Shown: positions 22,360 to 35,412 of the stretch, piece by piece
How the letters are laid out: each line of letters begins with the position of its first letter
Numbering within the stretch: the stretch's first letter is position 1
Assembly (NCBI RefSeq): GCF_001584615.1
Contig: NZ_LQQC01000012.1
Location: 1-64,000, forward strand
DNA length: 64,000 nt
Source: Brevibacterium ravenspurgense
GTDB taxonomy: Bacteria > Actinomycetota > Actinomycetes > Actinomycetales > Brevibacteriaceae
Direction of reading: 5' to 3'
The notes under the pieces: model-generated
What the model was told of the DNA's origin: nothing
Database searches by the model: none
The model's input: only the letters and a program-made list of their open reading frames with translations
Translations under genes and position numbers: made by a program

Positions 22360-22373
22360 TGTTCTTTGTCAAC
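22360..22373 (+). promoter_or_regulatory. boxA antitermination site of the rrn leader
   Basis: TGTTCTTTGTCAA, followed by CTCAATAG, matches the boxA core seen in actinobacterial rRNA leaders, where Nus factors load to prevent early termination. It lies about 170 bases before 16S. The T/G-rich stretch between it and 16S (22374-22539) is probably one arm of the processing stem. Confidence 0.7.
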
Positions 22374-22539
22374 TCAATAGCGTGTTTGTTTGTTTCGTGG
22401 TGCCAGATTTTTTTGTTTCTGGCCATGGAATTTTTTGATTTGTAGCAGGATGATGCTGGCTGCACTGTTTGGTGTTGTTGGTGTTGTTTTTGTTCTTGTC
22501 AGTTTTCTTTTGGTTGGGATCTTATCTTTCTTTTTGTTT

Positions 22540-27645
<5,106 letters not shown>

Positions 27646-27765
27646 AACAACCCACACCATTGTGTGGGGTGCCAAGGCGAGTAACACAACAAACACCAAC
27701 AAACAATCACTGTTTGTTCGCGTCCACAAAATGACTTAACTAACTGAATAACAACACCCAAAGAT

Positions 27766-27882
27766 TTTGCGGTGGTAAAAGCGTCAGGGAAACGCCCGGT
27801 CCCCATTCCGAACCCGGAAGCTAAGCCTGACAGCGCTGATGGTACTGCACACATGTGTGGGAGAGTAAGACACTGCCGCAAT
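27766..27882 (+). rRNA. rrf: 5S ribosomal RNA
   Basis: About 117 bases. The terminal stem TTGCGGTGG...CACTGCCGCAA and the internal CCCCATTCCGAACCCGGAAGC are standard 5S features. It follows 23S by about 120 bases, completing a 16S-23S-5S operon. Confidence 0.95.
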
Positions 27883-27892
27883 CACCCATAAC

Positions 27893-27961
27893 GAAGGCCC
27901 TGACAGGTCGCCCCCGAGGGTTGAGCATTGATTTGCTCCCCGGGGCACCTGCAGGGCCTTC
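27893..27961 (+). terminator. Probable rrn operon terminator
   Basis: GAAGGCCCTG (27893-27902) pairs with CAGGGCCTTC (27952-27961), extended inward by CAGGT/ACCTG with one bulge. The inner part can fold through GCCCC/GGGGC. The T-tract is weak close by, with CTTTTTC about 15 bases later. It lies 11 bases after 5S. Confidence 0.65.
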
Positions 27962-28125
27962 ACCCATTTACAGAGACTTTTTCATGAGCGCCGCTGGCGC
28001 CTCTTCCTTTTGCGCCCCGAGTATCCCAGCGTGCTTGGGGTGTTTTTGTCTGCACGCTCACATGACCCTCACCCGTGTCTTATTCGCCGCAGTAGGCTGG
28101 AAGGTGCGACGTGAGGAGAGAAACA

Positions 28126-28842
28126 GTGCGCATCACCTTTCTAACCGGAGCCGGTCTGAGCACAGCTGCCGGCATACCCGACTTTCGCGGCCCACAGGGT
28201 GTGTGGACGCGTGATCCTCTTGCAGAGCGCATGTCGACCCTGTCCTGGTACCTGAAAAGTCCCGAAGTGCGTGAACGCGCTTGGCAGATGCGCCTTGAAT
28301 CGGGCATCTGGGCAGCATCGCCAACAGAAGCTCACCACCGCATTGCGCAAGCTGAAGAACAGGCCGACGTCAAAGCAGTCGTCACCCAGAACACCGACGG
28401 TCTGCACGTCCTGGCTGGCTCCAGTCCGGACACAGTGCTCGAAGTCCACGGAAGCGCGCGCACCTGGCAATGCGAAGGCTGCGACGCCACCGGCCCCATG
28501 GAAGATCAGATTCGCCGAGTCAAAGACGGCGAACCTGACCCTTCGTGCCCTCAGTGCGGCGGTATCACCCGTGCGACGACGATCCTGTTCGAAGAAATGC
28601 TGAAGACCGATGTCATAGAAGCAGCATTCGAAGCCGCAAAGAACTGCGATTGGATTATCGCCATCGGGACCTCACTGTCAGTCACTCCCGTGGCGCACAT
28701 GTTCCCCATGGCAATCGAGGCAGGGGCCCGCGGGATGATCCTCAACGCCGAGCCAACACCATTCGACCCATACGCAGAAGAGGTGGTCCGCGGTGACCTG
28801 CAGGAGACGGTGCCGCGGGTCTTGGATGAACTTCTCGGCTGA
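28126..28842 (+). CDS. NAD-dependent protein deacylase (sirtuin)
   Basis: Sir2/CobB-type enzyme that removes acyl groups from lysines using NAD; 238 residues. Motifs: NAD-binding GAGLSTAAGIPDFRG, TQNTDGLH, the catalytic histidine in EVHGS, a four-cysteine zinc site (CEGC and CPQC), GTSLSVTPVA and LNAEPT. I choose GTG 28126, with GGAG 7 nt upstream; an upstream GTG at 28111 overlaps that site. The next gene follows after 17 bases. A nearby AMP-forming acyl-CoA synthetase is a classic substrate type. Confidence 0.93.
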   Translation: MRITFLTGAGLSTAAGIPDFRGPQGVWTRDPLAERMSTLSWYLKSPEVRERAWQMRLESGIWAASPTEAHHRIAQAEEQADVKAVVTQNTDGLHVLAGSSPDTVLEVHGSARTWQCEGCDATGPMEDQIRRVKDGEPDPSCPQCGGITRATTILFEEMLKTDVIEAAFEAAKNCDWIIAIGTSLSVTPVAHMFPMAIEAGARGMILNAEPTPFDPYAEEVVRGDLQETVPRVLDELLG

Positions 28843-28859
28843 CCTGGCACTATAGAGGC

Positions 28860-30137
28860 ATGAAGCCAACGACGTCATCTAAATCCGCTCTGTCTCACGT
28901 GGCGGCCACCGCCGATCCTCTGGGGGAGGACACGCCAGGCGCAGAACCACGCGAAGCTGTTTCGGCCCGCGTCTCCAAAGTGCAGCGATTCAGGGTTCTG
29001 GACATTCTCGGCCGTGTGGCCCAGCTGCGAGCTGAAGGCCGCGATGTCATTTCGCTGTGCGTGGGCGAACCCGGTCAGGGCGCTCCGAGTGCCGTCCGCA
29101 AACGCGCCGCTGACGCTGTCCTCGACGGCACCGACCTGGGTTATTCGCCAGTCGAAGGCATCGCACCCCTGCGCGAAGCCCTTGCCGGCCATTACAAGCG
29201 CTGGTACGACATCGACATTGACCCCAGCCGGTTCATTGTCACGGCGGGCTCTTCCGGTGCCTTCCAGCTGTCGTTCCTCACCTGCTTTGACGTGGGCGAC
29301 AGGGTCGCGCTTGCCCGCCCCGGCTACGCCGCCTACAAGAACATCCTCAAGGCACTTGGCATCGACGTGGTCGAGCTCGACTGCGGTGAAGAAGTCCGCT
29401 TCCAGCCAACCGTCGAAATGCTGGAAGAAGAACACGAAAAAGCGCCCCTGTCCGGCGTCATGGTGGCTTCACCGGCCAACCCGACCGGCACCATGATCGA
29501 CGCCGAGCACATGTCGGAACTCGCCGACTGGTGCGACCGTGAAGGGGTGCGCCTGATCTCGGATGAGATCTACCACGGCATCACATTCGGCGATTCCGTC
29601 GGCACAACAGCGGTCGAATGCTCTGACCAGGCGATTGTCATCAGCTCGTTCTCGAAGTACTGGGGCATGACGGGCTGGCGTCTGGGCTGGATGATCGTCC
29701 CGGAAGATCTTGTCGAACCTATCAAGGCACTTGCCGGCAACCTCACGCTGTGCGCACCCGTGCCCTCCCAGTTCGCTGCTGTCGAAGCGTTTTCAGAGTC
29801 AGCCTACGAAGAGGGTGCGAAGGCCGTTGAGGGCTTCGCTGCCGCCCGCCAGGCCGTGCTCGATGCCGTTGACGAACTCGGATGGACGGGGCTGGCTCCG
29901 GCTGACGGGGCGTTCTACATGTACGCGACGATCACCCCGGTGCTCGGTGAATTCGCCAATGCGATCGACTGGTGCGCAGCACTTCTGGAAGAAGAGGGCG
30001 TGGCCGTGTCTCCCGGCAGCGACTTCGACAGCGTCCACGGCGACCAGGCCGTGCGCATCTCACTCGCCGCGGGTCACGAGGCCGTCGTCGAAGCCCTCGA
30101 GCGCATCAAGCGCTTCCAGGCCCGCCACGGGGCCTGA
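28860..30137 (+). CDS. Class I/II pyridoxal-phosphate aminotransferase
   Basis: Predicted aspartate- or aromatic-type aminotransferase of 425 residues. It shows GYSPVEGIAPLREAL, the PLP-contacting SPANPTG, SDEIYHGI with its aspartate and tyrosine, and the Schiff-base lysine in SSFSKYWGMTGWRLG. About 35 N-terminal residues precede the fold, so a later start is possible. CACTAT lies 6 nt before the ATG and there is no well-spaced Shine-Dalgarno, which fits a leaderless start. Substrate not assignable from sequence. A bidirectional terminator follows. Confidence 0.9.
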   Translation: MKPTTSSKSALSHVAATADPLGEDTPGAEPREAVSARVSKVQRFRVLDILGRVAQLRAEGRDVISLCVGEPGQGAPSAVRKRAADAVLDGTDLGYSPVEGIAPLREALAGHYKRWYDIDIDPSRFIVTAGSSGAFQLSFLTCFDVGDRVALARPGYAAYKNILKALGIDVVELDCGEEVRFQPTVEMLEEEHEKAPLSGVMVASPANPTGTMIDAEHMSELADWCDREGVRLISDEIYHGITFGDSVGTTAVECSDQAIVISSFSKYWGMTGWRLGWMIVPEDLVEPIKALAGNLTLCAPVPSQFAAVEAFSESAYEEGAKAVEGFAAARQAVLDAVDELGWTGLAPADGAFYMYATITPVLGEFANAIDWCAALLEEEGVAVSPGSDFDSVHGDQAVRISLAAGHEAVVEALERIKRFQARHGA

Positions 30138-30158
30138 CCGCAGCCCAGACCAGGTGAG

Positions 30159-30195
30159 AAAAAGGACGAGGTGGAACTCCACCTCGTCCTTTTTC
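30159..30195. terminator. Bidirectional terminator
   Basis: AAAAAGGACGAGGTGG pairs with CCACCTCGTCCTTTTT around loop AACT, between the convergent aminotransferase and acyl-CoA synthetase genes. T-tracts form on both strands. Confidence 0.92.
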
Positions 30196-30231
30196 GTGCC
30201 GGTTCTGGGGTCACCAGAACCGGCTCAGCGT

Positions 30232-32187
30232 TCAGTCCTGGCGCAGCGAGGGGCGGATTGCGTCGAGAACCGCCATGTCCTCAATCGTCGAAGGGACAGC
30301 CGCGTCTGCTTTGCCCTCGGCGATTTCGCGCATTGTCTTGCGCAGGATCTTACCGGAGCGGGTCTTCGGCAGAGCCTCGACGACAGTCGCCGACTTCAAT
30401 GCCGCCACCGGCCCGACTTCAACGCGCACCTGAGCGACAAGCTCCTTTTCCAGTGCTGCGTGATCAACGTCTTCGTGCCCTGCCTTGAGCACCACCAGGG
30501 CTCGTGGAATCTGGCCCTTCACCGGGTCGGACAGGCCGATGACAGCACATTCGGCAACCGCCGGGTGGGATGCCACAGCTGCTTCCAGAGCGCCCGCGGA
30601 CAAACGATGGCCGGCAACGTTGATGACGTCGTCGGTGCGGCCCATGACGTAGACGTAGCCGTCTTCGTCGACGCAACCGCCGTCACCGGTGAGGTAGGCG
30701 CCCTCAATCGACGACAGGTACGAATCGACGTAGCGTTCGTCGTCACCCCACACGGTTGCGAGCGTTCCGGGCGGAAGCGGCAGGCTGACGATGATGAGGC
30801 CTTCTTCACCCGGTTCCATTTCGTTGCCGGCAGCGTCGACAACCCGCACGTCGTAGCCGGGAACCGCCATGGCGGGCGAGCCCGGTTTGATGGGGTATTC
30901 GTGCAGGCCGATGGGGTTGGCCGCAATCGGCCACCCGGTTTCGGTCTGCCACCAGTTGTCGAACACCGGAATGTCCCGGCCAGTGGCCTCGGCGAGCTTT
31001 TCGGTCGTCCACTTGTAGGTTTCGGGGTCGAGGCGCTCTCCGGCTTGGATCCACGCGCGTAGGTGGTGCATGGGGTGCTTGGCCATGAGTTCGCCTTCGG
31101 GGTCTTCCTTGCGGATGACGCGCATGGCGGTCGGGGCGCCGTAGAACAGGCGCACGTCGTATTCGTCGACCACCCGGAAGAACGTGCCGGCATCCGGCAC
31201 TCCGACGGGTTTGCCTTCGAACACGATGGTGGTGACACCTGACAGCAGCGGCGCGTACACGATGTAGGAGTGCCCGACCACCCAGCCGACATCGGATGCA
31301 CAGAAGATCGTGTGGCCGGGGTGGAGGTCGTAGAGGTTCTTCATCGACCATGTCAGCGCCACTGCGTAGCCGCCGGCGTCGCGCACAATGCCCTTCGGCT
31401 TGCCCGTGGTGCCAGACGTGTAGAGCACGTACAGTTCGTCCGTCGCTTTGATGGCCACGGGTGCCGCACCGGTGGGGGTCTGCTCCATGAGCTCATCAAA
31501 GGAGTATTCGCTGTACTGGGCTCCCGAGGCGGTGGTCGCGTTTTCGCCCTTGACCTCGGCTGGGATCAGGTCGCGCTGGTAGACGATGCTGAGTGCCGGA
31601 ACGTGCTCGACTTCGTCAAGAGCGGCATCGACCATGGGCTTGTATTCGACCTTCCGCGACGGTTCGATGCCGCCGGAAGCCGACACGATGGCCTTCGGCT
31701 TGAGGTCGTTGATGCGCACTGCGAGTTCGCGGGCGGAGAACCCGCCGAAGACAACCGAGTGGACCGCACCAATGCGCGCACAGGCGAGCATTGCGACAAC
31801 CGCCTGCGGGATCATCGGCATGTAGATGATGACGCGGTCGCCCTTTTCGACGCCCTTGTCCTGCAGCACTTTGGCGAACCGTGCCGTGGTGTCCGTCAGT
31901 TCGCGGTAGCTGATCTTCTGCTTGGAGTCGGTGACGGGGGAGTCGTAGATGAGTGCGGTGTCCTCACCCCGGCCGGCTTCGACGTGGCGGTCAAGCGCGT
32001 TGTAGCAGACGTTGAGTTCGCCGTCGGGGAACCAGCGGTACAGCGGTGCGCGCGAATCGTCGAGTGCGCGGGTGGGCTTGGTGTCCCAGTCGATTCCCTC
32101 TGCCGCTTCGAGCCAAAAGGCTTCGCGGTCCTCCACTGCGCGGCGCGCGGCGGTTTCGTAGGCGTTTTCTGTGTGTGCGGTGGTCAT
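30232..32187 (-). CDS. prpE: Propionyl-CoA (or acetyl-CoA) synthetase, AMP-forming
   Basis: Activates a short-chain acid to its CoA ester through an acyl-AMP; 651 residues, normal for the Acs/PrpE family. Motifs: TSGTTGKPKG (phosphate loop), SDVGWVVGHSYIVYAPL, WWQTETGWP, and the hinge/C-terminal TRSGKILRKT whose lysine is the acetylation-controlled residue in this family. GGIEPSRKVEYKP and WVVGHSYIVY favour PrpE over Acs, but acetate use is not excluded. Only a weak purine tract precedes the ATG. The arsR-type gene lies 112 bases upstream on the same strand. Confidence 0.9.
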   Translation of the reverse strand: MTTAHTENAYETAARRAVEDREAFWLEAAEGIDWDTKPTRALDDSRAPLYRWFPDGELNVCYNALDRHVEAGRGEDTALIYDSPVTDSKQKISYRELTDTTARFAKVLQDKGVEKGDRVIIYMPMIPQAVVAMLACARIGAVHSVVFGGFSARELAVRINDLKPKAIVSASGGIEPSRKVEYKPMVDAALDEVEHVPALSIVYQRDLIPAEVKGENATTASGAQYSEYSFDELMEQTPTGAAPVAIKATDELYVLYTSGTTGKPKGIVRDAGGYAVALTWSMKNLYDLHPGHTIFCASDVGWVVGHSYIVYAPLLSGVTTIVFEGKPVGVPDAGTFFRVVDEYDVRLFYGAPTAMRVIRKEDPEGELMAKHPMHHLRAWIQAGERLDPETYKWTTEKLAEATGRDIPVFDNWWQTETGWPIAANPIGLHEYPIKPGSPAMAVPGYDVRVVDAAGNEMEPGEEGLIIVSLPLPPGTLATVWGDDERYVDSYLSSIEGAYLTGDGGCVDEDGYVYVMGRTDDVINVAGHRLSAGALEAAVASHPAVAECAVIGLSDPVKGQIPRALVVLKAGHEDVDHAALEKELVAQVRVEVGPVAALKSATVVEALPKTRSGKILRKTMREIAEGKADAAVPSTIEDMAVLDAIRPSLRQD

Positions 32188-32298
32188 GATGCCCCCTGTG
32201 TGTGGTGCGCCTCACGTTGAGTGCGGTGATGTAGACCACCATACTCCTGAGGTTTTCGGACCGTGCCTCCGGCTGGGCAGACCAGTGGAGAGGGGCAG

Positions 32299-32658
32299 TC
32301 AGTCGCAGAGTTCGGCCGAGTGGGCCAGGGCGTCCTGAATGATGTGGGTGACGTGGTGGTCGGTCACTTCGTAGTGGGCTTCGCGGCCGGAGCGCTTGAC
32401 GCTGACCAGGCGCTGATTGCGCAGCGTGCGCAGGTGCTGTGACACCAGCGGTTGCGACAGGTTGGTCAGCAGCACGAGTTCCGACACCGTAAGCGGAGAG
32501 TGGGACAGCGCCAGCAGGATCCGCAGGCGCGACGGGGTGGCGAGAACCTTGAAGATATCGGCCGTGAGCTCAATGGCCTGAGCATCCGTCAGGTCGTCTG
32601 GAATGCAGGGTTCGCCGTTGTCATCGAACTTCAGGTGCGGGTATGCGTCACGTGCCAT
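32299..32658 (-). CDS. ArsR/SmtB-family metal-sensing repressor
   Basis: Winged-helix repressor of 119 residues. The DNA-binding part is FKVLATPSRLRILLAL ... SQPLVSQHLRTLRNQRLVSVKRSG. The last helix holds Asp100, His102, His113 and Glu116 in the exact DxH(10)HxxE spacing of the alpha-5 zinc site of SmtB-like sensors. I start at ATG 32658: TACACT is 7 nt upstream and there is no Shine-Dalgarno, so a leaderless start is likely (GTG 32664 is an alternative). No metal transporter is adjacent. Confidence 0.88.
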   Translation of the reverse strand: MARDAYPHLKFDDNGEPCIPDDLTDAQAIELTADIFKVLATPSRLRILLALSHSPLTVSELVLLTNLSQPLVSQHLRTLRNQRLVSVKRSGREAHYEVTDHHVTHIIQDALAHSAELCD

Positions 32659-32685
32659 GCGCACCAGTGTATTCCAGGCCTGCCT

Positions 32686-33324
32686 TCAGCGACTGTTCGG
32701 CGCGGCCGCGAGGATGTCGGCGGCCAGCGGCTCCCACTTCGCGTAGGCCTCAGGGTGGGCAGAGCGCTGCACCGCCTGGGCGGCATCGTTTTTGCTCAGC
32801 TTCTGCCAGCCGGAGATCTGCGTGAGTCCGGCGTTCTTCACCTTCGGGTTGACGCCGTAGAACGCGGTCGTGGCGTGGTGGACGCTGAGCACCTGACTGT
32901 CGGTTCCCCAGCCCTGGGATGGGCGCTGCTGGAAAACCCCGAGCGAGTCTCGGTCACCGTAGGGCAGGTTGCGCAATGACGATTCCTGCATTGCGGTCAT
33001 GAGTGCGATCTCGATCCCCGCGTCGGGTATCGAATGTTCGCGCCCGATGTCGATGATGGTCTGCGCGATTTCCATCTGGCCGGAATCCAGGGCCGAGGCC
33101 GAGGTGGGGGCCAGTTTCTCTGACACCTTCTCTTTGGCTGCCTGCCGCTGGTCGGGGTCGGTGAGCGTCCCCGTGATGGCGGTGCCCGCGGCGAAGAGCC
33201 CGAGGACGCACAGTCCGGCGGCCACGCCCATGACAGTGCTGCGGAGGTGTCGGCGCCCTTCCCCTGTGCGGCGCCGAACCTTGCGGCCAGTTGGCCGTCT
33301 GCGTCGTGTCTTTCTGCGTGTCAC
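32686..33324 (-). CDS. Secreted or anchored lysozyme-like wall protein
   Basis: 212 residues: a very basic N-terminus (about 1-28), one membrane segment (about 31-52; VMGVAAGLCVLGLFAAGTAI), then a domain with IALMTAMQESSLRNL, YGDRDSLGVFQQRPSQGWG and DAAQAVQRSAHPEAYAKWE. This actinobacterial domain is usually taken as a transglycosylase/lysozyme-like fold with glutamate in QES as the probable catalytic residue (inference). GTG start with TAAAGT 6 nt upstream suggests a leaderless mRNA. It is a paralogue of the next gene upstream. Confidence 0.8.
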   Translation of the reverse strand: MTRRKTRRRRPTGRKVRRRTGEGRRHLRSTVMGVAAGLCVLGLFAAGTAITGTLTDPDQRQAAKEKVSEKLAPTSASALDSGQMEIAQTIIDIGREHSIPDAGIEIALMTAMQESSLRNLPYGDRDSLGVFQQRPSQGWGTDSQVLSVHHATTAFYGVNPKVKNAGLTQISGWQKLSKNDAAQAVQRSAHPEAYAKWEPLAADILAAAPNSR

Positions 33325-33398
33325 GTCCTCACTTTAGGCGTTTGGGCACCAGTTGCCGAACTGCTTCCCCAAGCGGCGGCCAGTGCCCAGCGCACGTG

Positions 33399-34136
33399 TC
33401 AGCTGATTGCCGGTGCGTCCTTGTTGGCCTTCAGCAGTGCGGTGGCCAGGCCTTCCCACTGCGCGTAGCGGTGCGGGTAGCCAGAGCGCTGGACAGCCTG
33501 GGCGGCGTCGTTCTTGCTCATCTTCTGCCAGCCGGAAATCTGCTTGAGCCCGGGGTTCTTCACCTTCGGGTTGACGCCGTAGAAGGCTTTTGCGGAGTAC
33601 ACGCGGTCCATGATCTGCGACTTCGATCCCCACGCGTACTTGGGGCGCTGCTGGAACAGGCCGATGGAGTCCCTGTCGCCGTAGTTGATGTTGTACAGGT
33701 CTGATTCCTGCTTGGCGGTCATGAGCGCGATGATGATCGCGTCGTCACTCATGCCTGCGCCTTTGCCGACGCCGATGATGATGCGTGCGTTCTCGGCCTG
33801 GTCGCGGTCGATTCCCTTGGGCTGCGGGCCGGGCTTCGCCGCCTTCTTGGCGGGAGCCTTCTTTTCGGCCGGCTTGGGCGCGGGCTTCGGGGCCTTCTTC
33901 TGCTGGGCCTTGCGCGCCTTGTCGGCTTCTTCCGGGGTCACGTGCTGGGTGGCCGGGCCGCCGACCGAGGTGTACTCGCCGCTGTCTTCCGAGCCGCCGC
34001 TCTGGGCGCTGCTGCCGGCTTGCGGGGTGTTGTGGTCAATGACATTGCCGCTGAGAGCACTGGCCGGTCCTGCAAAGAGGAGGGAGCTTGCCGCTGCACA
34101 GCCGAGTGCGGTGGCGGTGGTGTAGATGATTCGCAT
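33399..34136 (-). CDS. Secreted lysozyme-like wall protein (paralogue)
   Basis: 245 residues. A signal peptide (about 1-27, cleavage after GPASA) is followed by a Ser/Gly region, a Lys/Pro/Ala-rich linker (about 75-110) that could pass through or bind the wall, and the same C-terminal domain as its neighbour: IALMTAKQESDLYNI, YGDRDSIGLFQQRP, ISGWQKMSKNDAAQAVQRSG. I start at ATG 34136 with GAGGAT just upstream; the frame is open further up without support. A hairpin TTTCGGGA/TCCCGAAA lies just before the ribosome binding site. Confidence 0.82.
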   Translation of the reverse strand: MRIIYTTATALGCAAASSLLFAGPASALSGNVIDHNTPQAGSSAQSGGSEDSGEYTSVGGPATQHVTPEEADKARKAQQKKAPKPAPKPAEKKAPAKKAAKPGPQPKGIDRDQAENARIIIGVGKGAGMSDDAIIIALMTAKQESDLYNINYGDRDSIGLFQQRPKYAWGSKSQIMDRVYSAKAFYGVNPKVKNPGLKQISGWQKMSKNDAAQAVQRSGYPHRYAQWEGLATALLKANKDAPAIS

Positions 34137-34224
34137 GATCCTCGTTTCGGGAAGTGGAAGATTCGAGCTCCCGAAACTGTAGCGCAAAATCTGTCAAGTT
34201 TCACACGCCGGAAAATCAGAAGCG

Positions 34225-34238
34225 TTACATCTATGTAA
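34225..34238. promoter_or_regulatory. Palindrome TTACAT-CT-ATGTAA
   Basis: A perfect 6+2+6 dyad stands about 90 bases before the secreted paralogue's start, in an AT-rich patch followed by AAGTAAATCTGT. TGTAA words resemble sites of wall-stress response regulators of the WalR/MtrA type, but no regulator can be named. The 300-base gap 34137-34437 otherwise holds the promoter region and the ole terminator. Confidence 0.45.
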
Positions 34239-34391
34239 GTAAATCTGTGACCTGCGAAAACACACTCATGTAGTTCAGCGTCCAAAATTGCCCTGCGCAA
34301 AGTTCCGAAATCCCGGATGTGTCGAGGTCGGTGAGACAGGGCGGTGCCGAGTGCCGCGCAGTCCCGTTCTCCACCTCGTACCCGGGCATGG

Positions 34392-34422
34392 AAAAGGGGC
34401 CCGGCATAAGTGCCGAGCCCCT
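34392..34422 (-). terminator. Terminator of the ole operon
   Basis: On the minus strand, AGGGGCTCGGCA pairs with TGCCGGGCCCCT (one mismatch) and is followed by TTTT (plus-strand A at 34392-34395). It lies 15 bases after the oleD stop. Confidence 0.8.
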
Positions 34423-34437
34423 CCGCGCAGACAGGAT

Positions 34438-35412
34438 CTACGCGGTTCCGCCGTAGTGGGCGGCGACCCTGCTCAGGCCCTCTTCAATCGATACCGCGGG
34501 CGTCCAGTTCAGAACACTGTGCGTGGTCCGCTGATCAAACCAGTGCGCAGTGGACAGCTGTTCGGCGAGGAACTCGGTGATCGGCGGTTCGTCGTCGAAA
34601 TCACCGGCCGTCCACACCTTCTCAATGACCTTGCCGGCGACCTTCGCAGCACCCACGGGGACCCTCAGGGTCGGTTCGGCCGAACCTCCGGCAACGGCAA
34701 TCCGGCGCATGAGTTCGCCAATCGGGCGCGGCTGGCCGTTCGTCACCACGAGAGCCATCCCGTGCGTGTGCTCGACTGCAGACAGCGCGGCGACGATCGC
34801 ATCGACCGCGTTGTCAATGTAGAGGGTGTCGACCATCGCCAAACCCGAGCCCAGCAGCGGCAGCCTGCCCTGGGCAGCGCGGTCGATGATCCGTTCGGTC
34901 AGCTGCGGTTCACCTGGGCCCCACATGAGGTGGGGGCGCAGGGCGAGCACCCGGAACTCATCGTGCGATGCGGCAAGGGCCAGGCGTTCGCCGGCGGCCT
35001 TTGTGCGGGCGTACTCGCCGCGGGCGGCCTCGGGATCGGCAGGCCCCGCACCGTCGCCGACGAGGGAATCACCCGAGTGGGCAACCGACGGCGATGAAAT
35101 GTGCACCATGCGGCCGATGCCGGCCTGCTGGGCGCGGGCCACAATGTTCGCGGTGCCTTCGATGTTGACCTTTTCGAATTCTTCGGGAGCCCCAACCATC
35201 GACACTTTCGCGGCCATGTGGATGAGAGCATCCTGTCCCGCAACTGCACGGTCAACAGTCTCAATGTCCGTGACGGAGCCCTGAATGTCACGCGCGCCCT
35301 CAACTCCGGAGGGACGGCGCTGCAGAGTGGTGACCTCGTGGCCCTGAGCAATGAGCGCACGCGCCGTAGAACTGCCCAGAAGACCGGATGCACCGGTGAT
35401 GAGAACCTTCAT
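34438..35412 (-). CDS. oleD: OleD, NAD(P)H-dependent 2-alkyl-3-ketoacid reductase
   Basis: Second step of head-to-head olefin synthesis: reduces the beta-keto acid made by OleA to a beta-hydroxy acid. Extended SDR of 324 residues with GASGLLG near the N-terminus, HMAAKVS, and the catalytic Tyr/Lys in GEYARTKAAGE. ATG overlaps the oleBC stop by one base (TGATG), so translation is coupled. Last gene of oleA-oleBC-oleD. Assignment rests on both motifs and neighbours. Confidence 0.92.
   Translation of the reverse strand: MKVLITGASGLLGSSTARALIAQGHEVTTLQRRPSGVEGARDIQGSVTDIETVDRAVAGQDALIHMAAKVSMVGAPEEFEKVNIEGTANIVARAQQAGIGRMVHISSPSVAHSGDSLVGDGAGPADPEAARGEYARTKAAGERLALAASHDEFRVLALRPHLMWGPGEPQLTERIIDRAAQGRLPLLGSGLAMVDTLYIDNAVDAIVAALSAVEHTHGMALVVTNGQPRPIGELMRRIAVAGGSAEPTLRVPVGAAKVAGKVIEKVWTAGDFDDEPPITEFLAEQLSTAHWFDQRTTHSVLNWTPAVSIEEGLSRVAAHYGGTA

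Noticed and set aside
27855-28214. 119-codon frame after 5S rRNA
   Set aside because: It starts inside 5S rRNA and overlaps the sirtuin start; not a real gene.
29710-31062. 450-codon frame across the aminotransferase end and antisense to prpE
   Set aside because: It crosses a bidirectional terminator and is a shadow of two genes in other frames.
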